From a virus: DNA of 32,491 bases. Both the position numbers and the translations under genes were made by a program. This document shows, in pieces, positions 21,330-27,380 of this stretch (its first letter is position 1; every line of letters begins with the position of its first letter). A model generated the notes under the pieces. The model made no database searches and was not told where the DNA came from. It saw nothing but the letters and a program-made list of their open reading frames with translations. Where the stretch lies: the IMG/VR virus record IMGVR_UViG_3300030101_000881, positions 2,156 to 34,646 of that record. The stretch is one strand, 5' to 3'.

Positions 21330-21653
21330 CGTTTCTAATTCTTTTTGCAGGTTAGCTAAGGCACGCCATGCAACCTTTGCTGAATGCCTGACACCATCAG
21401 AATCTATCTTGCCTGCTTCCATTAGGTGTCTTGTTAAAGCATCTAGGTCATCTCTGCTTTTATCTCTATCCCAGAACACGCCTTGGTCAGGATGATGTTG
21501 CTTACTTCCAATGTAACTTACTCTAGCTATCTCTGCTATCGCATCAGGAAAGTATTTAATGACTCCAGTATAAATAGGAATCTTTTTTCTCTCTTGACTA
21601 TTCGTTGGTAAACTACCAAACTCTTCTTCGTACGCTCTTCTACTATCACTCAT
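21318..21653 (-). CDS. dATP/dGTP diphosphohydrolase-like protein (DUF5664-type)
   Basis: A 111-aa protein matching what I know of the phage dATP/dGTP diphosphohydrolase N-terminal family (DUF5664): KIPIYTGVIKYFPDAIAEIA, RVSYIGSKQHHPDQGVFWDR, KSRDDLDALTRHLMEAG, then DGVRHSAKVAWRALANLQKE. The core has the GxKxH, LxALxRHL and RHxAxxAWxALAxL elements. All-alpha NTP pyrophosphohydrolases of this sort would hydrolyse purine dNTPs, adjusting the nucleotide pool during phage replication. The activity is inferred. Its ATG overlaps the preceding 49-aa gene by 8 nt. Confidence 0.7.
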   Translation of the reverse strand: MSDSRRAYEEEFGSLPTNSQERKKIPIYTGVIKYFPDAIAEIARVSYIGSKQHHPDQGVFWDRDKSRDDLDALTRHLMEAGKIDSDGVRHSAKVAWRALANLQKELETFGN

Positions 21654-21795
21654 TTGTTTCTTCTTTTAATAATATCTTTTCTAGTTTCTCTATCCTTTCT
21701 CCAAAGGCTACATTTGTTAAATACATTTGTGTTAGCACCTTTTCCATTCTACCCATTCTTTGTGCTATTGTGTGTTTCTTATCTTTTAGTTTCAT
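21646..21795 (-). CDS. small coiled-coil protein
   Basis: A 49-aa helical protein: MKLKDKKHTIAQRMGRMEKV, LTQMYLTNVAFGERIEKLEK, ILLKEETNE. Heptad spacing of Leu, Ile and Met points to a coiled coil. Its ATG overlaps the stop of the metallophosphoesterase (ATGA) and its end overlaps the next gene, so it is translationally coupled on both sides. No family recognised; too short for usual gene calls. Confidence 0.72.
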   Translation of the reverse strand: MKLKDKKHTIAQRMGRMEKVLTQMYLTNVAFGERIEKLEKILLKEETNE

Positions 21796-22505
21796 AAATC
21801 CATTAATTCATTAACAACTGTATGTCCTCCAAATACTACTGCACAACCTATAGCTGGTTTCTTTCCTGCCTTAGCATAAGCAAACGCATACTTCTCATGG
21901 TCTATGCCACAACCTACTTGTGTAGCAAATACTTTAAATTTAGCACCAACACACCATTCACTATAACATTGTGTATGCAGGTGTCCTTGCACTGTAGACA
22001 TCATATCTCCTTTAGCTTTTGTTCTGGCTGTCCCCCCTTCTCCATGTATGTATTGCACATTGTCTACAACTAATCTCTCTATAAAAGTCCAGCCATCTGT
22101 GTTCAACACATCAGAGTAATCTCTTATCCATCTACTAGGTATACCTCCTGTCTGTGCCTTCCTTGCTATAATCCTATCGTGATTCCCTATAATCACATGT
22201 GCTTTAGGAAACGCATGATACCACCTAGATATTCTATCTATAGCTATCTCTAATTCATCTCCACCACCTAAACCGTCTGCATCTGTCTCATGATAACTAG
22301 AATAATGATTGTCTATAACATCTCCTATAAATATTACTTTGTTGCAATTATATTTAGAATAAATATCTTTGCAGAACTTAAGGTAATTGTCTAAACAAAA
22401 AGGCTCATGCAAATCTCCTATAACTAAAACTCTTGTTTCTCTTTTAGTTAAGTTAAGAAATGCTTTGAGCTTATTGCCCTTTAGTCTTGGTCGAAAATCT
22501 TTCAT
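21792..22505 (-). CDS. calcineurin-like metallophosphoesterase
   Basis: A 237-aa metallophosphoesterase with the full set of two-metal motifs in order: GDLH (30-33), GDVIDNH (61-67), GNHD (107-110), HGEGG (154-158) and QGHLH (173-177). The family hydrolyses phosphoesters in nucleotides, nucleic acids or proteins; phage members are variously nucleases, phosphatases or 2'-3' cyclic phosphodiesterases, so the substrate is open. No signal peptide, hence cytoplasmic. It lies between the Cys-rich 133-aa gene (2-nt gap) and a coupled coiled-coil gene. Confidence 0.88.
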   Translation of the reverse strand: MKDFRPRLKGNKLKAFLNLTKRETRVLVIGDLHEPFCLDNYLKFCKDIYSKYNCNKVIFIGDVIDNHYSSYHETDADGLGGGDELEIAIDRISRWYHAFPKAHVIIGNHDRIIARKAQTGGIPSRWIRDYSDVLNTDGWTFIERLVVDNVQYIHGEGGTARTKAKGDMMSTVQGHLHTQCYSEWCVGAKFKVFATQVGCGIDHEKYAFAYAKAGKKPAIGCAVVFGGHTVVNELMDL

Positions 22506-22506
22506 T

Positions 22507-22908
22507 TTAATTGTATTGGTTAAACAAAACTTTTAGTTCATCAATCATTGTTTTTATACAAGAACCACAACTCGTTCTTTGTTTTCTTTGATTGAAGACC
22601 CTATTATATATTGCAAGCAATTTATTCTGGTCTGCTTGCTTCACTACGTTAACCTTCTTACTAAACCAATCAGTTAAGTAAGTATACTCCTCTTGTGTTA
22701 AACAGTTTACATCTCTTCTTTTTAATAACGGAATCGCATTCATCTTTTGTTTTCGCTCTTCACACCCACAATCCTCGCCAGCAATAAACTTAACTGCCTT
22801 CTTAATTCCTGTAGCCTCTGTAACTTTTTCTACTAGGTCTCCTAAACCTATAGTATTGTCCTTGTTAAACGATTCTTTCCAGTTCTTGTAATTTTTCTTC
22901 TTAGCCAT
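22507..22908 (-). CDS. conserved Cys-motif phage protein
   Basis: A 133-aa basic protein with GLGDLVEKVTEATGIKKAVK, then AGEDCGCEERKQKMNAIPLL, a VNCLTQEEY stretch, YNRVFNQRKQ and a final SCGSCIKTMIDELKVLFNQY. Six cysteines (CGC, NC, C-GSC pattern) suggest a zinc site. I recall similar proteins with GEDCGC and CGSC pairs in Bacteroidota phages, of unknown function. It follows 4 nt after the sigma-like gene and could act with it, although no evidence shows this. Confidence 0.65.
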   Translation of the reverse strand: MAKKKNYKNWKESFNKDNTIGLGDLVEKVTEATGIKKAVKFIAGEDCGCEERKQKMNAIPLLKRRDVNCLTQEEYTYLTDWFSKKVNVVKQADQNKLLAIYNRVFNQRKQRTSCGSCIKTMIDELKVLFNQYN

Positions 22909-22912
22909 AATA

Positions 22913-23476
22913 TTAAATTTTATCGTAATCTTTATTGTAGAAATCTTCTACGTCTTCTTTAAACTTATCTTGTATAATCTCTCTATGTATTTTTACTGTG
23001 TTATAAATACTAGAGCGACCTATACCTAATTCTTTTACTAACTTGTCTAACGATAGCCCTGTAGTAAAATATGCAATACATAAATTCTTATTGTAAAAAT
23101 CCCAAGTGTTTATCTCATCTAAGATTCTATTGTAGATTTTTGTGAAGGCTTCTTGTTCTTCCATATCCATACCAGAATAATAAACAGGGCTTTCCGATAT
23201 AGAGTCTACCTCATCATTGTCCATAATTTCAAAGAACGTATATTTGCCTCTTGCCCTCTTATAGTCTATATACATAGACTTCAATGTTAAATAGATATAA
23301 AATCTATTCGCAGACTCTTTATCATACATTATGTTCTTGCCCTCTTTGATAAGTCTGTCTACACGCAGATACATTTGTTGAACAATGTCTTCTGCCATGC
23401 TAGGATTGCACCCCATGTTAAGAACCATCTTCAGCCATAAATCATGATTCTTAGCAATCTTATTCAATATGTTCAT
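22913..23476 (-). CDS. sigma-70-family-like transcription factor
   Basis: A 187-aa protein with ECF-like layout. Residues ~10-75 resemble sigma region 2: HDLWLKMVLNMGCNPSMAED, IVQQMYLRVDRLI, FYIYLTLKSMYIDYKR. Residues ~135-170 form a region-4-type helix-turn-helix, AYFTTGLSLDKLVKELGIGR then SSIYNTVKIHREII. An acidic linker lies between. Such phage proteins could redirect host RNA polymerase to late promoters; the CGTTATC elements at late genes are the obvious candidate target (inference). Overlaps the RusA-like gene by 4 nt. Confidence 0.75.
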   Translation of the reverse strand: MNILNKIAKNHDLWLKMVLNMGCNPSMAEDIVQQMYLRVDRLIKEGKNIMYDKESANRFYIYLTLKSMYIDYKRARGKYTFFEIMDNDEVDSISESPVYYSGMDMEEQEAFTKIYNRILDEINTWDFYNKNLCIAYFTTGLSLDKLVKELGIGRSSIYNTVKIHREIIQDKFKEDVEDFYNKDYDKI

Positions 23477-23865
23477 ATACTTTTTATAAAAACTTCAACT
23501 CTTGGTTTCTCTCTATCTACTTCTGTCGGCATTATTGTTTCTGTTTTTATAAAATCATCATTGTCATCTTCCCAGCAACCTAATTGTGTGACTGCATCCA
23601 TTAAATATTTTGATGTTATACTGACTACATTCATCTTGTCCAGCTTTCTTTTTGATGCTTTGTATACCTTGTAAGTTACTTCAACTGGTGTTTGTATAAC
23701 AACACCTTCTAATTGTTTTTTTATTATTTCTAAATACTTTTTTTTAACCTCATTGTTGGTGTAGTGATAAAGATTCCTATATGTATTAAGGTTTACAGAA
23801 ATCTTCTTATCCTTTCCTTTTACTCTAGGTAATATGATATATAAAGGACAAGTTAATTTAATCAA
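23473..23865 (-). CDS. RusA-like Holliday junction resolvase
   Basis: A 130-aa protein with a RusA-like arrangement: PVEVTYKVYKASKRKLDKMN (60-79), VVSITSKYLMDAVTQLG (80-96) and WEDDNDDFIKTE (98-109). RusA cuts four-way junctions using a cluster of acidic residues and a lysine; here Asp76, Lys86, Asp90 and the DDNDD cluster (100-104) are candidates. The usual DxDN is LDKMN, a slight departure. In phages it resolves recombination intermediates before packaging, which fits the nearby ERF and SSB-like genes. It overlaps the ATPase gene by 8 nt. Confidence 0.8.
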   Translation of the reverse strand: MIKLTCPLYIILPRVKGKDKKISVNLNTYRNLYHYTNNEVKKKYLEIIKKQLEGVVIQTPVEVTYKVYKASKRKLDKMNVVSITSKYLMDAVTQLGCWEDDNDDFIKTETIMPTEVDREKPRVEVFIKSI

Positions 23866-24736
23866 AATCTAATTTTTTATGTTTTATTTCTATTCCTTGT
23901 AAATGGTCGTATAGGTTGCCTACTATTATAGGATAGCCATAATCATTCACTTTGAAGCTAAATGTTTCAAAAGGAAAGCCCCTGCTTCTTCTGCATCTAA
24001 CTGTTATATGTTCTTCATGTACAGTATTCTTTTCTAATTCTATTTGTGTTTCTGCTTTTTTCTCGAGTAAACTACCTAAATGTCCTGTAGGTTTAGTAGT
24101 TCCGTAATTAGAATGTATTATAGTTACTATGTGGCAATTATAAACAGCCGTTAACTGCATCAATTTTTGTACCACATTATTGCTTTCTTCTAAGTTGTTC
24201 ACATCACTCACTAAATCTGCTACACCATCTATAATAACTAAGCCAGCTTTACCGTCTTCTACTCTTTCTCTTAGCCAGTATTCTATAAACTCTAATCTAC
24301 TTTTATAACCTACTGTCCTCAAAGTAAAAGTAAAATAGTTGTCATCTTTTTTAGTGTTGTTCATATCTAGAACTCTTCTGAATACTTTTTGACAATGCCA
24401 TTTACCTTGCTCAGTGTCAAAGTGTAACAAGCATTTATCACCTCTATGTCCTTTTATATCGCCTCCAAACTTATTAGAGTCTGCAAGATAAACAGAAGCT
24501 AGTAGGCTAATAAAAAATGTTTTCTTTGTTTTAGGTGGTGCTTGAACAAAACTAAAGTTTCCATAAGTTCCTATGGGTATTGGGTATGTTTCAGTTCCTT
24601 TTTTTGTGGTCAACTTTTTCTCCCCCATTGACATTGCAATAGGTGGATAGGTTATAGTTTCTGATGTGTCAAGAATGCATCCTTCCTCTAATGCTTCCAT
24701 GACTATATTGTCTAGTGTTCTTTCTTCTAATGTCAT
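23858..24736 (-). CDS. RecA-fold (RepA/DnaB-like) ATPase
   Basis: A 292-aa protein of the RecA-like P-loop type seen in phage RepA-like helicases or ATPases. The P-loop position reads APPKTKKTFFISLLASVYLA (66-85): it keeps K-T but lacks the GxxGxGK glycines, a common drift in this group. Strand FDTEQGKWHC (105-114) contains the expected acidic residue, and Walker B is GLVIIDGVADL (164-174). Then comes VTIIHSNYGTTKPTGHLGSL, the sensor region. It may act in replication initiation or unwinding, or as a recombination ATPase. Its ATG follows a terminator T-tract by 2 nt. Confidence 0.8.
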   Translation of the reverse strand: MTLEERTLDNIVMEALEEGCILDTSETITYPPIAMSMGEKKLTTKKGTETYPIPIGTYGNFSFVQAPPKTKKTFFISLLASVYLADSNKFGGDIKGHRGDKCLLHFDTEQGKWHCQKVFRRVLDMNNTKKDDNYFTFTLRTVGYKSRLEFIEYWLRERVEDGKAGLVIIDGVADLVSDVNNLEESNNVVQKLMQLTAVYNCHIVTIIHSNYGTTKPTGHLGSLLEKKAETQIELEKNTVHEEHITVRCRRSRGFPFETFSFKVNDYGYPIIVGNLYDHLQGIEIKHKKLDFD

Positions 24737-24738
24737 AA

Positions 24739-24765
24739 TAAAAAAGGGAGGTCGTTAAACCTCCC
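24739..24765 (-). terminator. terminator/attenuator between SSB-like and ATPase genes
   Basis: Minus strand GGGAGGT, loop TTAACG, ACCTCCC, then TTTTTTATTATG, where ATG is the ATPase start. A perfect 7-bp stem with T-tract. No separate promoter is visible for the ATPase gene, so partial read-through may set a high SSB to low ATPase ratio. Confidence 0.83.
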
Positions 24766-24770
24766 AATTA

Positions 24771-25070
24771 TTAAAATGGTAAATCGTCTGTAGTTTCTGC
24801 TACTGCCTCTTTTTGAGGCTTGTCGCTAGTTGCTACCACGCAATTGCCGTCTGTCCAAACTACCTTTCCATTACCAATATAGACTTTGTCTTTTTTAGCT
24901 TCTCTCTCTTCTTTTGTTTGGCTGTCAAACACTGCTACGTTCTGACCATACTGATTAGTCTCATCATTTACAGATAAAGTAAAGTTATAGTAAACTCCCT
25001 TTTTACCTTCTACAAATTTCTCTTTCGGCAAATTCTGTAAGTTAAGACTAACGTTAATTAAACTACTCAT
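24771..25070 (-). CDS. single-stranded DNA-binding-like protein
   Basis: A 99-aa protein ending TTDDLPF, the acidic-aromatic tip by which SSBs recruit partner proteins. The body is a small beta-rich domain: LINVSLNLQNLPKEKFVEGK, VYYNFTLSVNDETNQYGQNV, KVYIGNGKVVW. This fits a compact OB-like single-strand binder; it is shorter than bacterial SSB. It lies 18 nt after the ERF annealing gene and is followed by a strong terminator, consistent with high-level expression. Confidence 0.75.
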   Translation of the reverse strand: MSSLINVSLNLQNLPKEKFVEGKKGVYYNFTLSVNDETNQYGQNVAVFDSQTKEEREAKKDKVYIGNGKVVWTDGNCVVATSDKPQKEAVAETTDDLPF

Positions 25071-25088
25071 ATATATTAAATTTAATGG

Positions 25089-25538
25089 TTATAATAAATC
25101 AAATCCTTTAGCTTTGGTGCTAAAAGTTTTTTCTTTTCCATGCGTATTTGTCACATCTGCATCCTTTGTATCGTCTATTAATAATAAACCATTAAGTGCA
25201 TACTTTCTAGCATAGGAACTAGATGAACCAAATGACTGTGATATATCCATACCCTTTCTATTAGGGTCAATACCAGCTTGTGCTGTTGCTTCCATTTTGC
25301 CATCTGGGCAATGTAAGACTGCTCTAGCTTGTACATAAGGTATACCACATACTTCCTTGACTTCATCTGTAATCATTAGTGACAAATCATATTTAGATAG
25401 CAATGGTTTTACTGCTTCTAATATGTCTTCGCAACTTCTGTAATTGTATTTACCAAAGTTATTTCTTTGTTTTTTAGGAGCTTTAAGCTCTGTTTGTAAG
25501 AGAACTACTCTCTCATGAAATGTGAATTGTGTTTCCAT
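25089..25538 (-). CDS. ERF-family single-strand annealing protein
   Basis: A 149-aa protein with clear ERF features: LQTELKAPKKQRNNFGKYNY, RSCEDILEAVKPLLSKYDLS, an alpha/beta middle (YVQARAVLHCPDGKMEATAQ), GMDISQSFGSSSSYARKYAL and NGLLLIDDTKDADV. The Q-S-x-GSSSSYARKYAL-NGLLLIDDTKD segment is the family signature. ERF proteins anneal homologous single strands during phage recombination and genome circularisation. SSB-like, ATPase and resolvase genes follow, making a full recombination set. It overlaps the upstream 77-aa gene by 26 nt. Confidence 0.88.
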   Translation of the reverse strand: METQFTFHERVVLLQTELKAPKKQRNNFGKYNYRSCEDILEAVKPLLSKYDLSLMITDEVKEVCGIPYVQARAVLHCPDGKMEATAQAGIDPNRKGMDISQSFGSSSSYARKYALNGLLLIDDTKDADVTNTHGKEKTFSTKAKGFDLL

Positions 25539-25746
25539 TATTATTATTTATTTGTTTATCATATTTATCTTGCCACTTTGACAAGTTATCTTCTAACTCT
25601 CTATTCTCTATTCTAAGTGAATTAGCATAAAAATAGATTTCTGTTAATGCTTTCTTATATTTATTCCTGTTTTTAACACTATTGTTAATAAAGTATTTAC
25701 TAACAAATTCAAAGTTCTTATAAAAATTAATTTCCTGCATTCTCAT
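25513..25746 (-). CDS. hypothetical coiled-coil protein
   Basis: A 77-aa helical protein (NFYKNFEFVSKYFINNSVKN, KKALTEIYFYANSLRIENRE, ELEDNLSKWQDKYDKQ) that ends in an Asn-rich tail. The charged heptads suggest a coiled coil. An alternative start is 6 nt later (MQEINF). It is the first gene after the promoter at 25774-25804 and so opens the recombination and replication operon. No family recognised. Confidence 0.6.
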   Translation of the reverse strand: MRMQEINFYKNFEFVSKYFINNSVKNRNKYKKALTEIYFYANSLRIENRELEDNLSKWQDKYDKQINNNNGNTIHIS

Positions 25747-25773
25747 TGTTATTTGTTTTTGTTAATATTTATT

Positions 25774-25804
25774 GCAATATACACAAAATTATTAATAAAA
25801 CAAA
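25774..25804 (-). promoter_or_regulatory. promoter opening the recombination operon
   Basis: Minus strand TTTG (25804-25801), 19 nt, TATATTGC (25781-25774). The TTTG -33 box is part of the T-rich end (TTCTTTTTG) of the terminator just upstream, so the two signals share bases. Transcription would start close to 25767. Confidence 0.65.
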
Positions 25805-25832
25805 AAGAAGGGCAGAAAAAAATCTACCCTCC
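25802..25832 (-). terminator. terminator closing the lysis cassette
   Basis: Minus strand GGAGGGTAGA pairs with TCTGCCCTTC (10 bp including two G-U pairs) around a 6-nt T loop, followed by TTTTTG. It lies about 30 nt behind the M15-like gene and directly abuts the next promoter. Confidence 0.8.
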
Positions 25833-25860
25833 CAAAAACAAAAAACAATAATAAACAATA

Positions 25861-26241
25861 TTACCAGAGATATAGTCCTCTTTCTTTCAAATCATCTGTA
25901 TCATAATAGACCATATCTTTGGCTACTGCTATTCTAGTAACACCCTCAATTATTAACAATCTAACTAAATCCATTCTTTTTTGTGCATTTAATATCCTCA
26001 ATCTTACTGCCCTACCTACTCTATGCGAATCTTTACTAGACAAACCATATTTGTTTGCATAAGCTGGAGTTGTATAGCCAAGTATTATGTTAAAGTGTCT
26101 TCTGGTTTTTTTTACTATTCTATCTAAAATGTATACAGGTTCTCTTTCCATAAACTTATAGCCACTGCCTTTTTCATCTGGAGAATCAAATAAACTCCAT
26201 TGTAAATAATCTAAACCTTCTATGTCTAAATCATCTTGCAT
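25861..26241 (-). CDS. M15 peptidase-like protein lacking zinc ligands
   Basis: I start it at 26241 (MQDDLDIEGLDYLQWSLFDS), giving 126 aa; an in-frame start further up (26355 or 26370) adds an unrelated hydrophobic stretch. The body follows the peptidase M15 plan: FDSPDEKGSGYKFM (18-31), LDRIVKKTRRHFNIILGYTT (39-58), SSKDSHRVGRAVRLRI (68-83), then VTRIAVAKDMVYYDTDD (101-117). In active M15 enzymes the corresponding residues are H, D and H. Here His73 is kept but the Asp is Arg80 and the last His is Tyr112, so zinc binding and catalysis should be lost. It may bind peptidoglycan peptide, regulate the true endolysin or act elsewhere in the particle. It ends the lysis cassette. Confidence 0.7.
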   Translation of the reverse strand: MQDDLDIEGLDYLQWSLFDSPDEKGSGYKFMEREPVYILDRIVKKTRRHFNIILGYTTPAYANKYGLSSKDSHRVGRAVRLRILNAQKRMDLVRLLIIEGVTRIAVAKDMVYYDTDDLKERGLYLW

Positions 26242-26414
26242 ATGTAAATATACAAAAAAAATTAAATAAAGGTTGTATAGTGGGAAATATTTTTTATAAC
26301 TTTGTTCTTTATTAGAAACAATGTAAGTTTTCTTAATAGTTTGTGGTGTAGCCATACAGCGAAACCACAAAACACATAGCGTTATAAGTCTTCAATACGC
26401 TATAATTATGTTCT

Positions 26415-26861
26415 TTATTTGATAGATTTAAATTTTTCTGCTCCTCTACTTCCATAATAGGCAACATAAACTGTAATAAGAAGAGATTTTAACAAATCTA
26501 CCCATGAGCTGTCTATACTAAAGTCTATGTTAAAGCTGTCCAATAATATTAAACACACCATAGATATAGTAAGAAATATAAGTGTCATAGGTCTGGTATT
26601 CTTGCTTAACCAACTATCACTAGCCATATCACTAGACCATCTCTTAGAAACCTCTTGCATCTCTATAGAGTCCATTTCAAGCAGTTTTAACGCCTTTTCT
26701 TTATCTTCAGGTGGTAGAGTACTATCCTTATGTATAACGTTCTTTAAAACGCCTAATAAGCCTTGATTTGGCAGTGTATCACCTACCAACCCTACAATAT
26801 CAGAGCCTTTGCTAGTTAAGAACTGTCCTAGCTTAGTATCTTTAAACTTCTTCTTACTCAT
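26415..26861 (-). CDS. holin, 3-TM gene-transfer-release type
   Basis: I start it at 26861 (MSKKKFKDTKLGQFL) because a GGAGG Shine-Dalgarno sequence lies 7 nt upstream, rare in this phage; this gives 148 aa. The order of features matches the 3-TM holin family: GLVGDTLPNQGLLGVLKNVI, LPPEDKEKALKLLEMDSIEM, RWSSDMASDSWLSKNTRPMT, hydrophobic LIFLTISMVCLILLDSF, a second segment LLKSLLITVYVAYYGSR and EKF. Holins open the inner membrane to time lysis. It lies between the M15 endolysin and the M15-like gene. Confidence 0.82.
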   Translation of the reverse strand: MSKKKFKDTKLGQFLTSKGSDIVGLVGDTLPNQGLLGVLKNVIHKDSTLPPEDKEKALKLLEMDSIEMQEVSKRWSSDMASDSWLSKNTRPMTLIFLTISMVCLILLDSFNIDFSIDSSWVDLLKSLLITVYVAYYGSRGAEKFKSIK

Positions 26862-26997
26862 AAGTGAACCTCCATTTAAATTGTACAATAAGTAAATATA
26901 TGTTCAATTCCTCATAGTTATGCTCTGCATCAGCAGGAAAGTAATTAAAACCTATATTTAAACCGTTTGGTAATAATAATATAACTCTAAAATCCAT
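26854..26997 (-). CDS. small lysis-cassette protein
   Basis: A 47-aa frame: MDFRVILLLPNGLNIGFNYF, then PADAEHNYEELNIYLLIVQF and KWRFTYE. It starts 2 nt after the endolysin stop and overlaps the holin start by 8 nt; the holin Shine-Dalgarno lies within its last codons. Moderately hydrophobic but no clear transmembrane helix. The tight packing argues that it is translated. No family recognised. Confidence 0.65.
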   Translation of the reverse strand: MDFRVILLLPNGLNIGFNYFPADAEHNYEELNIYLLIVQFKWRFTYE

Positions 26998-26999
26998 AT

Positions 27000-27380
27000 C
27001 TATTTTTTTCTATAATCCCATCTAGCTTTAGTACCTCTTATATCATAATGAACAAAAGTATCATACAAACCTAAACCACCTTGTAACATCTCACCATTAC
27101 TTATAGCATCTTCTATATATTGATATAAAACATCTGTTGGCATATCCTTAACAACTATATCTGCAGCTTTACCTAGTAAATGCTGAGACTTAGGAACTCC
27201 CCCTATCTTTGCATTATGCTCTGGACTTCTATAAGCACTATTCACTTTGATTGGTTTGTTTAAATAATCTCTTAGGTACTGTAATTGGTTAGCAACCTTA
27301 ACTACATTGTGATATACCTCTTCAGGCATATCTCTACCACATTTTGATTCAAACTCTGATTTACTAAAATTCTTTGTCAT
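27000..27380 (-). CDS. M15 peptidase endolysin
   Basis: A 126-aa zinc peptidase of the M15_3 type that would cut peptide crosslinks or stems in host peptidoglycan. Signatures: NFSKSEFESKCGRDMPEEVY, VNSAYRSPEHNAKIGGVPKS (47-65), QHLLGKAADI with His67 and Asp74, and GLGLYDTFVHYDIRGTKARW with His111. All three zinc ligands are present. No signal peptide, so export depends on the holin gene that follows. It starts at the stop codon of the outer-membrane-type gene. Confidence 0.88.
   Translation of the reverse strand: MTKNFSKSEFESKCGRDMPEEVYHNVVKVANQLQYLRDYLNKPIKVNSAYRSPEHNAKIGGVPKSQHLLGKAADIVVKDMPTDVLYQYIEDAISNGEMLQGGLGLYDTFVHYDIRGTKARWDYRKK

Noticed and set aside
21318-21653. Sign of a diaminopurine (Z) genome
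   Set aside because: A dATP/dGTP diphosphohydrolase-like gene is often mentioned in that context, but no PurZ-like or dATP-specific DpoZ gene is present in the window, and this family is common in ordinary phages.
26242-26370. Upstream extension of the M15-like protein (starts at 26355 or 26370)
   Set aside because: It would add a Tyr/Phe-rich stretch unlike any M15 N-terminus; the ATG at 26241 gives a protein of the same length as the active endolysin. Not fully excluded.
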